Assembly (NCBI GenBank): GCA_026225095.1
Contig: JAMFSC010000040.1
Span: 1 to 62,565, forward strand
Direction: 5' to 3'
Source of the DNA: a bacterium
Lineage (GTDB): Bacteria > Acidobacteriota > Terriglobia > Terriglobales > Acidobacteriaceae
DNA: 62,565 bases
In this document: piece after piece, positions 7,772-17,183 of the stretch
How the letters are laid out: every line of letters begins with the position of its first letter
Position numbering within the stretch: position 1 is the first letter of the stretch
Program-made: the position numbers and the translations under genes
Notes under the pieces: generated by a model
Databases searched by the model: none
What the model was told of the DNA's origin: nothing
Seen by the model: only the letters and a program-made list of their open reading frames with translations

Positions 7772-10495
7772 ATGGATACGCCGATGGAGTTGTTACGACG
7801 GATTGGGATGCTAATGCGGCGGCGCCGGTTCGACTCGGAGATGGAAGAGGAGTTGGGGCTGCATCTTGAACTGCGGGAGCAGGAGGGGCGTGAGGCGGGC
7901 ATGGGGCCGGGGGCGGCGCGGATGGCGGCCTATCGGCGATTCGGGAATCCAACGGCGATCAAGGAGCGGAGCTATCGGAGCTGGGGCTGGGATTGGCTTG
8001 AGAGCTTCTTCGCGGACGTGGTGTATGGCATGCGATCGATGATGCGGAGCCGCGCGTTGACTGCGGTGGCGCTGCTATCGCTGGGGCTTGGGATCGGGGC
8101 GAATACGGCGATCTTCAGCTTCCTGGATGCGCTCATGCTGCGGGCGCTTCCGGTGAAGGCACCGTCCGAGCTGGTGTTGCTGGGCGTTGGGCAGAATATT
8201 GGGATCACGGACTCGATTGCGTCGACGGATCTATATTCGTATCCGTTCTATCGCGAGTTACAGAAGAGGAACAGGGTGTTCTCGGAGACGGCGGCTGCGT
8301 TCAGCATGATGAACGCAGTTTACGGACGGGTGGATGGACGGCGTGATGCGGAGGCGATGAACGTGCAGCTGGTGTCGGGCACTTACTTTCCGATGCTTGG
8401 GGTGCAGGCGGGGATGGGGCGGATGCTGAGCGATGACGATGACAGGACCGAGGGGGACCATCCGGTTGCGGTGGTGAGTGACGCGTGGTGGACGCGGGCG
8501 CTGGCGCTGGATCCGGGTGTGCTGGGCAAGGGCGTCAAGCTTGGGGATACGATGTTCACGATTGTGGGGGTGGCTCCGCGCGAGTTCTTTGGAACGAAGG
8601 TTGGGCAGGCTCCGGATATGTGGGTTCCGATGTCGATGGTGGCGAAGGTTCCTCCGCACTGGGGGAGTTACGGGGGGAACTTTGATGAGGCGCTGTATGT
8701 GATGGGGCGGCTGAAGCCGGGGGTCACGCCGGCACAGGCCGAGGCGGATGTGAATGTGCTTTATCGGCCGATCATTACCGGGTTCGGCGACGCCAACATG
8801 AACCGTGAGAAGCGGGCGGAATTGGATAAGGCTCACATAAATTTGACTCCGCTGGCGAATGGTCTTTCGGACCTGCGGGGGCAGTATTCGCAGCCGTTGA
8901 AGATGCTGATGACGCTGGTGGGAGTGGTGCTGCTGATTGCGTGCGCGAATATTGCAAACCTGCTGCTGGCGCGGTCGAATGCGCGGGTAAGGGAGTTTGC
9001 GGTGAGGCAGGCGCTGGGGGCGCGGCGGTCGCGGCTGGTGCGGCAGTTGCTGACGGAGAGTATGCTGTTGGCGCTGGTGGGAGGTGGGTTGGGGATTGTG
9101 TTTGCGATGGGGGCGGATCGCGTGCTGCTGCGGATGGTTTCGGGTGGGCCGGAGACGCTGCCTCTGGATGTGTCGATCAATCTGCGGCTGCTGGGCTTTA
9201 CGCTTGTGGTGACGATGGTGACGGCGGTCTTGTTTGGAACGCTGCCTGCGTTACGGGCGACGAAGCTGGAGTTGACGGAGGCGTTGAAGGATGGGCGGGG
9301 GACGCAGCAGGGGCCGTCGAAGAGTCTGCCGGCGCGGGTGCTTGTGGTGTCGCAGGTGGTGCTTTCGCTGGTGCTGCTGGTGGGTGCGGGACTGTTTGTG
9401 CGGAGCCTGGTGAACCTGACGAATGTGGATACGGGGTTCAACACGGAGAATGTTCTGCTGCTGAAGGTGGACCCCAGTTCAGCGGGATACAAGGACGATG
9501 ACCCGGTTCGGCTGCGCGGTTTGTATGGGGAGATTGAAGACCGGCTGAATGGGCTGCATGGGGTTTCGGCCGCGAGCTTTTCGTTGTTCACTTTCCATGA
9601 GGGGAGTTGGAATACCGGGGTGCAGATCGCGGGGAGTGAGTTGGGCAGAGGGCTGAATGTGAAACACAATATCATTGGGGCCGGCTACTTCAAGGCGATG
9701 GGGATTCCGTTGATCGCGGGGCGGGGGTTCGGGCCGCAGGATACGGCCACGTCGCAGAAGGTGGCGGTGATCAGCGAGAGGCTGGCACATACTTTGTTTC
9801 CGGATGGCAACGCGATTGGGCACCACTACCACATCGCCGGGCTGACGAGCCCATGGGAGATGGAGGTGATCGGGATTGCGAAGGATGTGATGTTCGAGAA
9901 CCTGGATGAGGCTCCGGAGGTGCTGGACTATATCTCGTACGCGCAGCGGAGACAGTATCTCAATGACATTGAGGTTCGGTATACGGGAGACTTCAAGACG
10001 ATGTCGGCGGAGGTACAGCAGGCGATTCACAGCGTGGACCGGGAGTTGCCGATTACGCGGGTGATGTCGCTGGATCAACAGGTGGCGCTTTCGGTGACTC
10101 AACAGAGGATGGTGGCGCAGTTGTCGGCGTTCTTTGGGATGCTGGCGGTGTTTCTCTCCTGCATCGGGATCTATGGGCTGATGTCGTATATGGTGAGCCG
10201 GAGGACGAACGAGATTGGCATCCGCATGGCGCTGGGAGCGGCGAGGGGGGATGTGCGGTGGCTGGTCATGCGGGAGATTGCGTGGATGGTGGGGGTGGGC
10301 GTGGCGATTGGGGTTCCGATGACGCTGGCGGGTGGGAGGATGGTCCGGACGATGCTGTTCGGGCTGAAGGGAACGGATATGGCGAGCCTGGCGGGATCTG
10401 TGGTGGTGCTGCTATTCGTGGGGCTGGTGGCGGGGTATCTTCCGGCACGGAAGGCGTCCCGGGTGGAGCCGATGACGGCGTTGCGATACGAGTGA
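7772..10495 (+). CDS. ADOP family duplicated permease (module 1)
   Basis: Acidobacterial duplicated orphan permease, 907 aa. The protein has an N-terminal amphipathic segment (LRRIGMLMRRRRFDSEMEEELGLHLE) and then two copies of the MacB/FtsX unit. Each unit has one membrane helix, a periplasmic domain and three helices. Landmarks are LTAVALLSLGLGIGANTAIFS near residue 90, the mid-protein helices near residue 390 and IGIRMALGAARGDVRWLV near the end. No ATPase gene lies nearby, which is the norm for this family. Transport substrate and even transport activity are unproven; MacB relatives act as mechanotransmitters for export. A GTG one codon upstream is an alternative start. Paralogue at 42706-45363. 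Confidence 0.92.
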   Translation: MDTPMELLRRIGMLMRRRRFDSEMEEELGLHLELREQEGREAGMGPGAARMAAYRRFGNPTAIKERSYRSWGWDWLESFFADVVYGMRSMMRSRALTAVALLSLGLGIGANTAIFSFLDALMLRALPVKAPSELVLLGVGQNIGITDSIASTDLYSYPFYRELQKRNRVFSETAAAFSMMNAVYGRVDGRRDAEAMNVQLVSGTYFPMLGVQAGMGRMLSDDDDRTEGDHPVAVVSDAWWTRALALDPGVLGKGVKLGDTMFTIVGVAPREFFGTKVGQAPDMWVPMSMVAKVPPHWGSYGGNFDEALYVMGRLKPGVTPAQAEADVNVLYRPIITGFGDANMNREKRAELDKAHINLTPLANGLSDLRGQYSQPLKMLMTLVGVVLLIACANIANLLLARSNARVREFAVRQALGARRSRLVRQLLTESMLLALVGGGLGIVFAMGADRVLLRMVSGGPETLPLDVSINLRLLGFTLVVTMVTAVLFGTLPALRATKLELTEALKDGRGTQQGPSKSLPARVLVVSQVVLSLVLLVGAGLFVRSLVNLTNVDTGFNTENVLLLKVDPSSAGYKDDDPVRLRGLYGEIEDRLNGLHGVSAASFSLFTFHEGSWNTGVQIAGSELGRGLNVKHNIIGAGYFKAMGIPLIAGRGFGPQDTATSQKVAVISERLAHTLFPDGNAIGHHYHIAGLTSPWEMEVIGIAKDVMFENLDEAPEVLDYISYAQRRQYLNDIEVRYTGDFKTMSAEVQQAIHSVDRELPITRVMSLDQQVALSVTQQRMVAQLSAFFGMLAVFLSCIGIYGLMSYMVSRRTNEIGIRMALGAARGDVRWLVMREIAWMVGVGVAIGVPMTLAGGRMVRTMLFGLKGTDMASLAGSVVVLLFVGLVAGYLPARKASRVEPMTALRYE

Positions 10496-10591
10496 GGGAG
10501 GGGCTCCGGCTTGACATGGCGTTCGGTCGTGTCGATGCTTGAGATTCCCCCTGCGCGATGAGAGCGGTTGGGGGGGACTCTGGGGGCTTGG

Positions 10592-11572
10592 ATGGATTTG
10601 AAGGTCTGGTATCACGATCGTTGTTTCGATGGGGCGTGTTCGGCTTCGCTGTTTACGAGGTTTCACCGGGAGTGCCTGGGGACGGCTGCGCGGTATACGT
10701 ATGGCGGGCTGGCGCATCGGCCGGGTGGGCTGTTTCAGTTCGCGGACTTCTCGGGTGGGGAGAATGCGATTGTCGATTTCAAATACTCGTCGGACCCTCG
10801 GGTGACGTGGTGGTTCGATCATCATCAGAGCGCGTTTCTGACGCCGGAGGACCAGGCGGACTTTGAGCGCGGGCAGGCGGACGGGACGCAGGTGATGCGG
10901 AAGTTCTTCGATCCGCACTACACCTCGTGCACGGGGTGGATCGCGCATGTGGCGGCGACGAAGTTCGGGTTCGATACCTCGGGGCTGAAGGAGTTGATGT
11001 ACTGGGCGGATATCGTCGATGGGGCGAAGTACGAGAGCGCGCAGGCGGCGGTAGAGATGAAAGATCCGGCGATGAAGCTGACGATGGTGATCGAAGGGGC
11101 ACAGGACGACGCGTTGATTCCCCGGATGATTCCGCTGTTGACCGAACGGACGATGCAGGAGGTGTTGGATCAGGACTTTGTGCAGGAGCGGGTGGGGCCT
11201 TTGATGGAGCGGCATCTGCGGGGGATCGAGGTGATTCGGGAGCGGTCGGTGCTGGCGAGGGGCGTGATCACGTTCGACCTGATGGATCTCCAGATGGAGG
11301 GGTACAGCAAGTTCATTCCGTACTATGTGCATCCAGAGGGAACCTATGTGGTCGGGCTCAGCAAGGGAAGCATCCGGACGAAGATTTCAGTTGGAACGAA
11401 TCCTTGGACGACGAAGCCCGCGACGGAGTTGATCAACCTGGCGGCGATCTGCGAACGCTATGGAGGTGGTGGGCATCCGCGGGTGGGGGCGGTCAGCTTT
11501 CCGGCGGATCGGGAGGATCTGGCGCGGGCGGCGGCGAAGGAGATTCAGGCGGAGTTGGAGGCGGCTGGGTAG
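10592..11572 (+). CDS. DHH/DHHA1 family phosphoesterase
   Basis: Cytoplasmic phosphoesterase of 326 aa. It carries the DHH signature as FDHHQS (Asp76-His77-His78), upstream metal ligands in YHDRCFDG (His8, Asp9, Asp13) and Asp62, and the DHHA1 substrate-binding motif GGGGH at 291-295. This is the arrangement of nanoRNase/pAp-phosphatase and cyclic-dinucleotide-linear-product hydrolases, but the first motif (HDRCFDG rather than HxDGDA) is atypical, so the exact substrate is uncertain. The ATG at 10592 gives the DLKVWYH start expected before motif I; an ATG eight codons upstream is possible. It follows the ADOP gene by 96 bp and converges with glutathione peroxidase across a shared hairpin. Confidence 0.8.
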   Translation: MDLKVWYHDRCFDGACSASLFTRFHRECLGTAARYTYGGLAHRPGGLFQFADFSGGENAIVDFKYSSDPRVTWWFDHHQSAFLTPEDQADFERGQADGTQVMRKFFDPHYTSCTGWIAHVAATKFGFDTSGLKELMYWADIVDGAKYESAQAAVEMKDPAMKLTMVIEGAQDDALIPRMIPLLTERTMQEVLDQDFVQERVGPLMERHLRGIEVIRERSVLARGVITFDLMDLQMEGYSKFIPYYVHPEGTYVVGLSKGSIRTKISVGTNPWTTKPATELINLAAICERYGGGGHPRVGAVSFPADREDLARAAAKEIQAELEAAG

Positions 11573-11579
11573 GGTTTCT

Positions 11580-11611
11580 GTTCTTCGCCCCGGAGGGCTG
11601 GGGCGAAGAAC
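11580..11611. terminator. bidirectional hairpin between convergent genes
   Basis: Perfect 12-bp inverted repeat: GTTCTTCGCCCC at 11580-11591 and GGGGCGAAGAAC at 11600-11611, with an 8-base loop. It lies between the stops of the DHH gene (plus) and glutathione peroxidase (minus). Only short T runs flank it (TTT on the plus-strand side), so termination may be partly Rho-assisted. Confidence 0.7.
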
Positions 11612-11632
11612 GGAGTTGTGCTTGGGAGCAGG

Positions 11633-12202
11633 CTACGACTTGAGGGCGGATTCGATCGCGGCGACGACGGCGGGGTCATCGGGAAGGACCTCGGGCGAGA
11701 AGCGCGCTACGACTTTGCCCTGGCGGTCGACGAGGAACTTTTCGAAGTTCCAGAGGATCTCGGGCGGGGCGGTGGGGGTTTGGCCGAGGGTGGCGAGGAA
11801 GCCCGTAATCCCAACGCGGAAGGGCTCGGATGCGGTCGTCGTCGTGGCGGTGGGGATGGCGGCGGTCAGGGCCTTGTAGAGAGGGTCGGCGCTGGGGCCG
11901 GTGACGGCGATCTTCGAGAACATGGGGAAGTCGACCGAGAAGGTGGATCGGCAGAAGGTGTGGATCTCTTCGTTCGAACCGGGTTCCTGGCCGGCGAAGT
12001 CGTTGGCCGGGAAGCCTAGGACGACGAAACCGGATTCGCGGAAACGCTCGTAGAGGTCTTCGAGGGCGTCGTATTGGGCGGTGAGACCGCATTTGGAGGC
12101 TACGTTGACGATGAGCAGGACCTTGCCCTTGTATTCGGCGAGGGAGGTGCGTTCGCCGGAGATGCGGTGGATTGGGAGTTCGTAGAGGGCGGCTTCGGAC
12201 AT
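11633..12202 (-). CDS. glutathione peroxidase family (cysteine type)
   Basis: Thiol peroxidase of the glutathione peroxidase fold, 189 aa, cytoplasmic. The peroxidatic residue is Cys38 in NVASKCGLT, in the place where animal enzymes carry selenocysteine; the other members of the catalytic tetrad appear as Gln in NDFAGQEPG and Trp-Asn in WNFEKFLV. Bacterial cysteine forms generally use thioredoxin rather than glutathione as reductant, and a thioredoxin gene lies at 56.8 kb. The ATG at 12202 is chosen because AAGGAG lies five bases before it; an ATG one codon upstream is almost on top of that site. It stands alone between two genes on the other strand. Confidence 0.92.
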   Translation of the reverse strand: MSEAALYELPIHRISGERTSLAEYKGKVLLIVNVASKCGLTAQYDALEDLYERFRESGFVVLGFPANDFAGQEPGSNEEIHTFCRSTFSVDFPMFSKIAVTGPSADPLYKALTAAIPTATTTTASEPFRVGITGFLATLGQTPTAPPEILWNFEKFLVDRQGKVVARFSPEVLPDDPAVVAAIESALKS

Positions 12203-12422
12203 CATGGCTCCTTGAATCTGTGGTGGATCTCTTGGCAACTTGGTGGTTCTGAGTGTAGCGGTTCAGGGCGGAAGTTCTCCGGGTGCTCCTGGTTGCGACG
12301 GTCCCATTGACGTTCGTGACGGCGAAAAGGTGCGCCTATTTTTGCACTTTCTGTCCGATTATAGGAGTTTTGTTCGTTTTTCTCGTTCCTTGGGTACGAC
12401 AGGGGCTAGGATACGTTTGGCT

Positions 12423-14300
12423 ATGTCGATTCAGGATCGTGTTTTTGGGAAACCGTTAGCAACCAGTGAAGAGCGCGCTGAGCATATTGGCGTTGCGGCA
12501 GGAATACCAATCTTTGGGCTGGATGCCCTTACCTCGGCGGCGTATGGACCCGAGGCGGCGATGGCGCTGCTGATCCCGTTGGGGGCGGCGTTGGGAACGA
12601 CGTATATTCTTCCGATCATCACGGCGATTCTAATCCTGCTGGTGATCGTATTTTTCAGCTACCGGCAGACCATTGCGGCGTATCCGAACGGCGGCGGGAG
12701 CTACACGGTCGCGACGGAGAATCTGGGCGATGGGGCGGGGCTGCTCGCGGCGGCGGCCCTGATGATCGACTACATCCTGACAGCCGCAGTGGGGATCTCC
12801 GCAGGTGTGACGGCTCTGACGTCCGCTGTTCCTGAGTTGCATGAGCATACGCTGATTCTGTGTTTGGTCATCCTGGCGATTCTGGCGATCATCAACCTGC
12901 GCGGCGTCAAAGATACGGGCACGGCGTTCATCATCCCCACGTTTCTGTTCATTGGGACGTTGCTGGCGACGATCGGATTCGGCGTCTACAAAACCTATGC
13001 GGCGGGAATGCATCCCGTGTCTGTGGTGCCTCTGCCTCCGGCTTTGCCGCAGACAGTGAAACTGCTCGGGCTGTGGATGCTGGCCAAGGCATTTTCAAGC
13101 GGATGCGCGGCGATGACAGGTGTCGAGGCAGTGTCAAACGGCGTGATGGCATTTGGCGAGCCACGGTCGAAAAAGGCGCAATACACCTTGACGGTGATCA
13201 TCGCGATCCTGATTGTGCTGCTGTACGGCACGGCTTGGCTGGCCAAGCACTACCAGATCATGGCCATGGATCCGGACGCAAAGAACTACCAGAGCCTGTT
13301 GAGCCTGCTGGTGACGGCGGTCTTCGGGCGCGGGTGGTTCTACTTCCTGACCATGGGCAGCGTGCTGCTGGCGCTGGCGCTGAGCGCGAACACCGCGTTC
13401 GCGGACTTTCCCCGGCTGGTGCGGGCGATCGCGATCAAAGACTATCTGCCGCATGTGTTCATTCTGCGCGGTCGCCGTCTGCTCTACTCGCATGGAGTGT
13501 ATGCGCTGACGGCGTTCACGGCGATCATCCTGATCCTGTTCAAAGGTGTGACGGACCGGCTGATCCCGCTGTATGCGATTGGCGCGTTTCTCGCGTTTAC
13601 GCTCTCCCAGGCCGGAATGGTGGTGCACTGGAAGAAGGAAGCAGGCAAGGAGAAGGGTCACGCCTGGCACATGTTCGTCAATGGCGTGGGGGCGCTGGCG
13701 ACGGGGCTCACGACGATCGTGGTGCTGGCTTCGAAGTTCATGGCCGGGGCGTGGGTGACGGCTCTGCTGGTTCCGACGCTGATCCTGATCATGCTGGGGG
13801 TCAAGAAGCACTATCGTGGTGTGTTGACGGAGATGGCAGAGACCTCGCCGCTGGGGCTCGAGAACCTGGAGGAGCCGATTGTGGTGATTCCGATGGCTCG
13901 GTGGGACCGGATCGGGGAGAAGGCGATGCGGTTCGGGTTGCTGCTCTCGCAGGAGATCAAGGTCGTCCACGTCCATGCGGAGGGTGAGGGCGAAAAGGGC
14001 TTGGAGGATGATTGGGCGGACAAGATCATGGCCCCGATCCAGGCACGCGGAATGCAGGAGCCGGAGCTTGTGACGATTCCCTCCTCTTACCGGTTCATCA
14101 TTCAGCCGCTGATGGAGTACATCCTGCAACTGGAAGAGGAGAATCCGGGGCGCAAGGTGGCGGTGCTGCTTCCGGAGATGGTGGTGCGGCACTGGTGGGA
14201 GAACCTGCTTCACAACCAGAGGGTGCAGTTGCTGAAACTTTTGCTTCTGGTGCGGGGAAATCAGCGGATCGTGGTGGTCAATATCCCCTGGTACCTATGA
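12423..14300 (+). CDS. APC family permease
   Basis: Amino-acid/polyamine/organocation superfamily transporter, 625 aa. The first 500 residues contain about twelve hydrophobic segments with the family signature GLDALTSAAYGPEA in helix 1, SYRQTIAAYPNGGGSY in helix 2 and GVEAVSNGV in helix 6. A soluble tail of about 120 residues follows (PIVVIPMARWD, VVHVHAEGEGE), resembling the cytosolic domains of KimA-like transporters, where potassium is the substrate and c-di-AMP the regulator. Whether this protein carries amino acids or potassium cannot be told from the motifs. Its 3' end overlaps that of the convergent cysteine desulfurase gene by 23 bp. Confidence 0.85.
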   Translation: MSIQDRVFGKPLATSEERAEHIGVAAGIPIFGLDALTSAAYGPEAAMALLIPLGAALGTTYILPIITAILILLVIVFFSYRQTIAAYPNGGGSYTVATENLGDGAGLLAAAALMIDYILTAAVGISAGVTALTSAVPELHEHTLILCLVILAILAIINLRGVKDTGTAFIIPTFLFIGTLLATIGFGVYKTYAAGMHPVSVVPLPPALPQTVKLLGLWMLAKAFSSGCAAMTGVEAVSNGVMAFGEPRSKKAQYTLTVIIAILIVLLYGTAWLAKHYQIMAMDPDAKNYQSLLSLLVTAVFGRGWFYFLTMGSVLLALALSANTAFADFPRLVRAIAIKDYLPHVFILRGRRLLYSHGVYALTAFTAIILILFKGVTDRLIPLYAIGAFLAFTLSQAGMVVHWKKEAGKEKGHAWHMFVNGVGALATGLTTIVVLASKFMAGAWVTALLVPTLILIMLGVKKHYRGVLTEMAETSPLGLENLEEPIVVIPMARWDRIGEKAMRFGLLLSQEIKVVHVHAEGEGEKGLEDDWADKIMAPIQARGMQEPELVTIPSSYRFIIQPLMEYILQLEEENPGRKVAVLLPEMVVRHWWENLLHNQRVQLLKLLLLVRGNQRIVVVNIPWYL

Positions 14301-15513
14301 GTCGCGCCGTCTCCTGGCGAGGTGTGGCGAGCGAGCGGAGGCGGTGGACGGCGGCGGGAATGAGTTCGAGGGTCTGGTCGACTTCCGCCTCCGTGGTGAG
14401 GCGGGAGAGGGAGATGCGGACGCTCGACCGGGCACGGGCATCCGAAAGGCCCATCGCCGTGAGGACGTGAGAGGGCTCTGTGGCGCCCGACTGACAGGCG
14501 GAGCCTCCGCTGATGGAGAGTCCCTTCAGATCGAGGGCGATCACCAGAGATTCGGCTTCGATGCCGTCGAAGAACAGGTTGCTGGTGTTGGGGACGCGGG
14601 GCGTTCCCGCTCCGTTTACGCCGGAGTCGGGAACGGCTGACAGGATTCCCTGTTCGAGGCGGTCGCGGAGGCGGGCGAGGCCCTGAGGATTTGGTGAGCC
14701 GGATTCGGTATTCAGGGCGTCGGCGGCGTTGAGCCACGCGACGGCGAGTTCGGCGGCTTTGCCGAGGGCGACGATCCCAGGGACGTTTTCTGTTCCGGCC
14801 CGGCGTTGGCGTTCGTGGGATCCACCAAAGAAGAGCGGGGCCAGGGTGGTGCGGCGGCGAACGAACAGGGCTCCCGTGCCCTGGGGGGCATACATCTTGT
14901 GGCCGGAGAGGCTGAGGAGGTCGACGTATTTGAGCGCTCCGGAGAGGTCGAAGGGGAGTTTGGCGGCGGCCTGGACGGCGTCGGTGTGGAAGATTGCTCC
15001 GGCGGCGTGGGCGATGGCGGCGAGCTGCTCGACGGGCTGGATGACGCCGGTCTCGTTGTTGGCGAGCATGATGGAGACGAGGCGGGTGTTGGGACGGAGG
15101 GCTGAGCGGAGAGCTTCGGGCGAGATGACGCCACCGGGGGTGGGGCGGAGCCATGTGACCTCGACGCCGCGTTTTTCAAGCGACTCGGCGGCATGGAGGA
15201 CGGCGTGGTGCTCGATCGTCGTCGTGATGAGGTGGGGCTTCGAGACGGCGTCGAGGTGAGGCTGGAGGATGCCGAAAAGGGCGAGGTTGTCGCTCTCGGT
15301 ACCGCCGGAGGTGAAGACGATCTCGGTCGGGCGGCAATGGAGCAGGGATGCGACCTGCTCGCGGGCTCGGTCGACCGCGGCCCGGGCCTGCTGCCCTGAC
15401 TGGTGGATGGAGCTGGGATTGCCAAATTGTTCGATCCAGAAGGGCTGCATGGCCTCGACCACCTGGGGGAGGAGGGGCGTGGTGGCGTTGGCGTCCATGT
15501 AAATGCGGCCCAT
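14278..15513 (-). CDS. cysteine desulfurase (NifS/IscS type)
   Basis: PLP-dependent enzyme of 411 aa that takes sulfur from cysteine for iron-sulfur clusters or tRNA thiolation. MDANATTPL opens the protein, FTSGGTESDNLA binds the cofactor phosphate, TTTIEHHAVL holds the His over the ring, the Schiff-base Lys206 is in SLSGHKMYAPQG, and the persulfide-carrying Cys340 lies in GGSACQSGATEPSH. The active-site loop places it in the NifS/IscS class, not SufS. No IscU, IscA or regulator gene is adjacent, so the partner is unknown; MnmA-type thiolation is a possible alternative role. Confidence 0.93.
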   Translation of the reverse strand: MGRIYMDANATTPLLPQVVEAMQPFWIEQFGNPSSIHQSGQQARAAVDRAREQVASLLHCRPTEIVFTSGGTESDNLALFGILQPHLDAVSKPHLITTTIEHHAVLHAAESLEKRGVEVTWLRPTPGGVISPEALRSALRPNTRLVSIMLANNETGVIQPVEQLAAIAHAAGAIFHTDAVQAAAKLPFDLSGALKYVDLLSLSGHKMYAPQGTGALFVRRRTTLAPLFFGGSHERQRRAGTENVPGIVALGKAAELAVAWLNAADALNTESGSPNPQGLARLRDRLEQGILSAVPDSGVNGAGTPRVPNTSNLFFDGIEAESLVIALDLKGLSISGGSACQSGATEPSHVLTAMGLSDARARSSVRISLSRLTTEAEVDQTLELIPAAVHRLRSLATPRQETARLIGTRGY

Positions 15514-15552
15514 GGACTGATTCTACGCGGCGTGACTTTGGGAGCGCGGGGT

Positions 15553-16524
15553 CTATGGCTGAATGGCCTGGCGGAGGAGGAGCTCAAAGTCGGACTCGGC
15601 GGTGGGAGCAGGCGCTCCACGGAGGACGAAGGTGAAGCCAATGGAGACGGAGTCGGAACGGAAGCGGGTGCTGTGGGAGTAGAAGCCGGAAAAGGTCATG
15701 TGGTCGCGAACCGGGATGTCCAGCGAGTTGATGAGTCCGTTGTCTTCGGTGATATTGAAGCCGATGACGGGGGGCTTGTTCTTGCCCTTGGGGACCCCGT
15801 AGATCTTCTGGTCTCCTACGGGAAGCTGCTCGTAGAACTCGGCTCCGAAAGACGCCCCGAACGGGAGGGAGACGCCGATGCCAGCCTGGTAGTGCGAGAG
15901 CGGGCCGAGGCTAGAGTAGTCCTTGAGGTTGACTCGATTGATAAGGGTCGTGGTATTCCCCATCCCGATGTCGAAGGAGGGGGTGATGCGGCCGAAGGGC
16001 CGCTCGAAGTGATTGGTGAAGTCGAATGAGGTGCGACCGGTGGTGAGGCCGTTCTTCTGAGGTCCGGTGGCAAGGGCGATGGCGACCGTGAACTGATACT
16101 GATAGAGTCCGGGGTCGACCAGCATGTGGCCGGCCAGGACCACGTCTCCGACCTCCCCTCGCTCCTGGACGAGGAGAGACTTGGGCTTTGGACGGGCGGC
16201 GGTTGAGGGTTCGAGACGAAAGAAGTAGATGGGGACGCTGACATCCACGGTGAACCGATGGTTGAAGCTGTAACCCATCGCTGGTGTGACGAGGGTGGCC
16301 CAGCCGGTGTAGTCGTCGTGGATTCCAGCAAAGGTGATTCCCGCATTGAAGCCGTGCAGCGTGTTCGACAGGCCCGGGACATCGGGGACTTCCGACTCGC
16401 GGGTGGGGCTGGTGGAGACGACCGGCAGGGCTTCGGAGGGTTTGACGGGAACTGCCTGACTCAAGGACTGAAGAGACAAGGCCAAAAGGAAGATTGCAGG
16501 CAGACAGGTGCAACGAGATGGCAC
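15553..16524 (-). CDS. secreted outer-membrane-barrel-like protein of unknown function
   Basis: Protein of 323 aa with a signal peptide (CLPAIFLLALSLQSLSQA). After a short linker the sequence alternates hydrophobic and polar residues in strand-like runs, for example FNAGITFAGI, HRFTVDVSVPIYFFRL, YQYQFTVAIALATG and SVSIGFTFVLRG. That pattern suggests a beta barrel of the kind found in phenol-degradation MetA-like outer membrane proteins. I cannot name a family with certainty. It ends 39 bp from the desulfurase start on the same strand, so the two may be transcribed together although their functions appear unrelated. Confidence 0.7.
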   Translation of the reverse strand: MPSRCTCLPAIFLLALSLQSLSQAVPVKPSEALPVVSTSPTRESEVPDVPGLSNTLHGFNAGITFAGIHDDYTGWATLVTPAMGYSFNHRFTVDVSVPIYFFRLEPSTAARPKPKSLLVQERGEVGDVVLAGHMLVDPGLYQYQFTVAIALATGPQKNGLTTGRTSFDFTNHFERPFGRITPSFDIGMGNTTTLINRVNLKDYSSLGPLSHYQAGIGVSLPFGASFGAEFYEQLPVGDQKIYGVPKGKNKPPVIGFNITEDNGLINSLDIPVRDHMTFSGFYSHSTRFRSDSVSIGFTFVLRGAPAPTAESDFELLLRQAIQP

Positions 16525-16659
16525 GGCGGTCTCCCTGTGACTAGCTCATTCTATAGGAGAATCAGGGGTCCAAGCCTCTTGAGGGAGAGGTATACCGGTG
16601 GGTCCAATCTGTATATGGGAGACGGTTCAGGAGTGGGAAATATGGGGAGGTGCGGATGC

Positions 16660-16700
16660 CGCTGCCGGACTGCCCCGCACCGCGCGGGGCAGTCGTATCG
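16660..16700 (+). repeat. degenerate repeat B with 11-bp hairpin
   Basis: CTGCCGGACTGCCCCGC, GCGGGGCAGTC and CGTGATTC follow the order of repeat B. The middle is a perfect inverted repeat, GACTGCCCCGC at 16668-16678 and GCGGGGCAGTC at 16684-16694 around a five-base loop. It lies about 60 bp beyond the tmRNA 3' end on its strand and could stop transcription from that gene. Confidence 0.55.
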
Positions 16701-16751
16701 TGATTCAAACGTAGAATGTTTTTTGGATTCTACAGATCAAAGATTAGAAAT

Positions 16752-17105
16752 TGGTGGAGGCGGTGGGAGTCGAACCCACGTCCGAAAAAACTTCCAACAG
16801 AGAGCATTCATGCTTTTCCACGTTCATCTTTGTCTCGTCAGCTGCGCTTAGAACGGGCGAAGACGCGCCGCCGACCAGCCTGATCGATCTCGTCCGACCC
16901 GCTCAGACGGAGCAGGGAAGACCAGCCTACTGTGCGACGATCGGTACAAGCCCGTAGGCGAAGCCTGAGCGATCGGCTACTTAATTAATTAAGCAGCAAG
17001 CGCGAATTGAGGTTCGGCACTTATAGTTTTGTGAGCGATTACGGGTGTCCACACCCCGGCATGCCTCTCTGCCACAAGCAATCCCGTCGAAGCCGTGACG
17101 CCCCC
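16752..17105 (-). ncRNA. ssrA: transfer-messenger RNA
   Basis: Rescues stalled ribosomes. On the minus strand the 5' end GGGGGCG pairs with CGCCTCC just before the terminal CCA, forming the tRNA-like acceptor. The T arm GGGTTCGACTCCCACC is intact and CCA is encoded. The length of about 354 nt is typical. The mRNA-like part at 16989-17018 encodes the degradation tag AEPQFALAA followed by TAA; the LAA end is what ClpXP recognises. Pseudoknot segments lie between the tag and the T arm. The partner SmpB is not in this window. Confidence 0.97.
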
Positions 17106-17183
17106 ATATGGAGCTGGCACCAACATTGCATTGGAGCGCTACAAAGAACTGTTGCCAGTATACCGCTTCTTCCGTCCAGCCTT

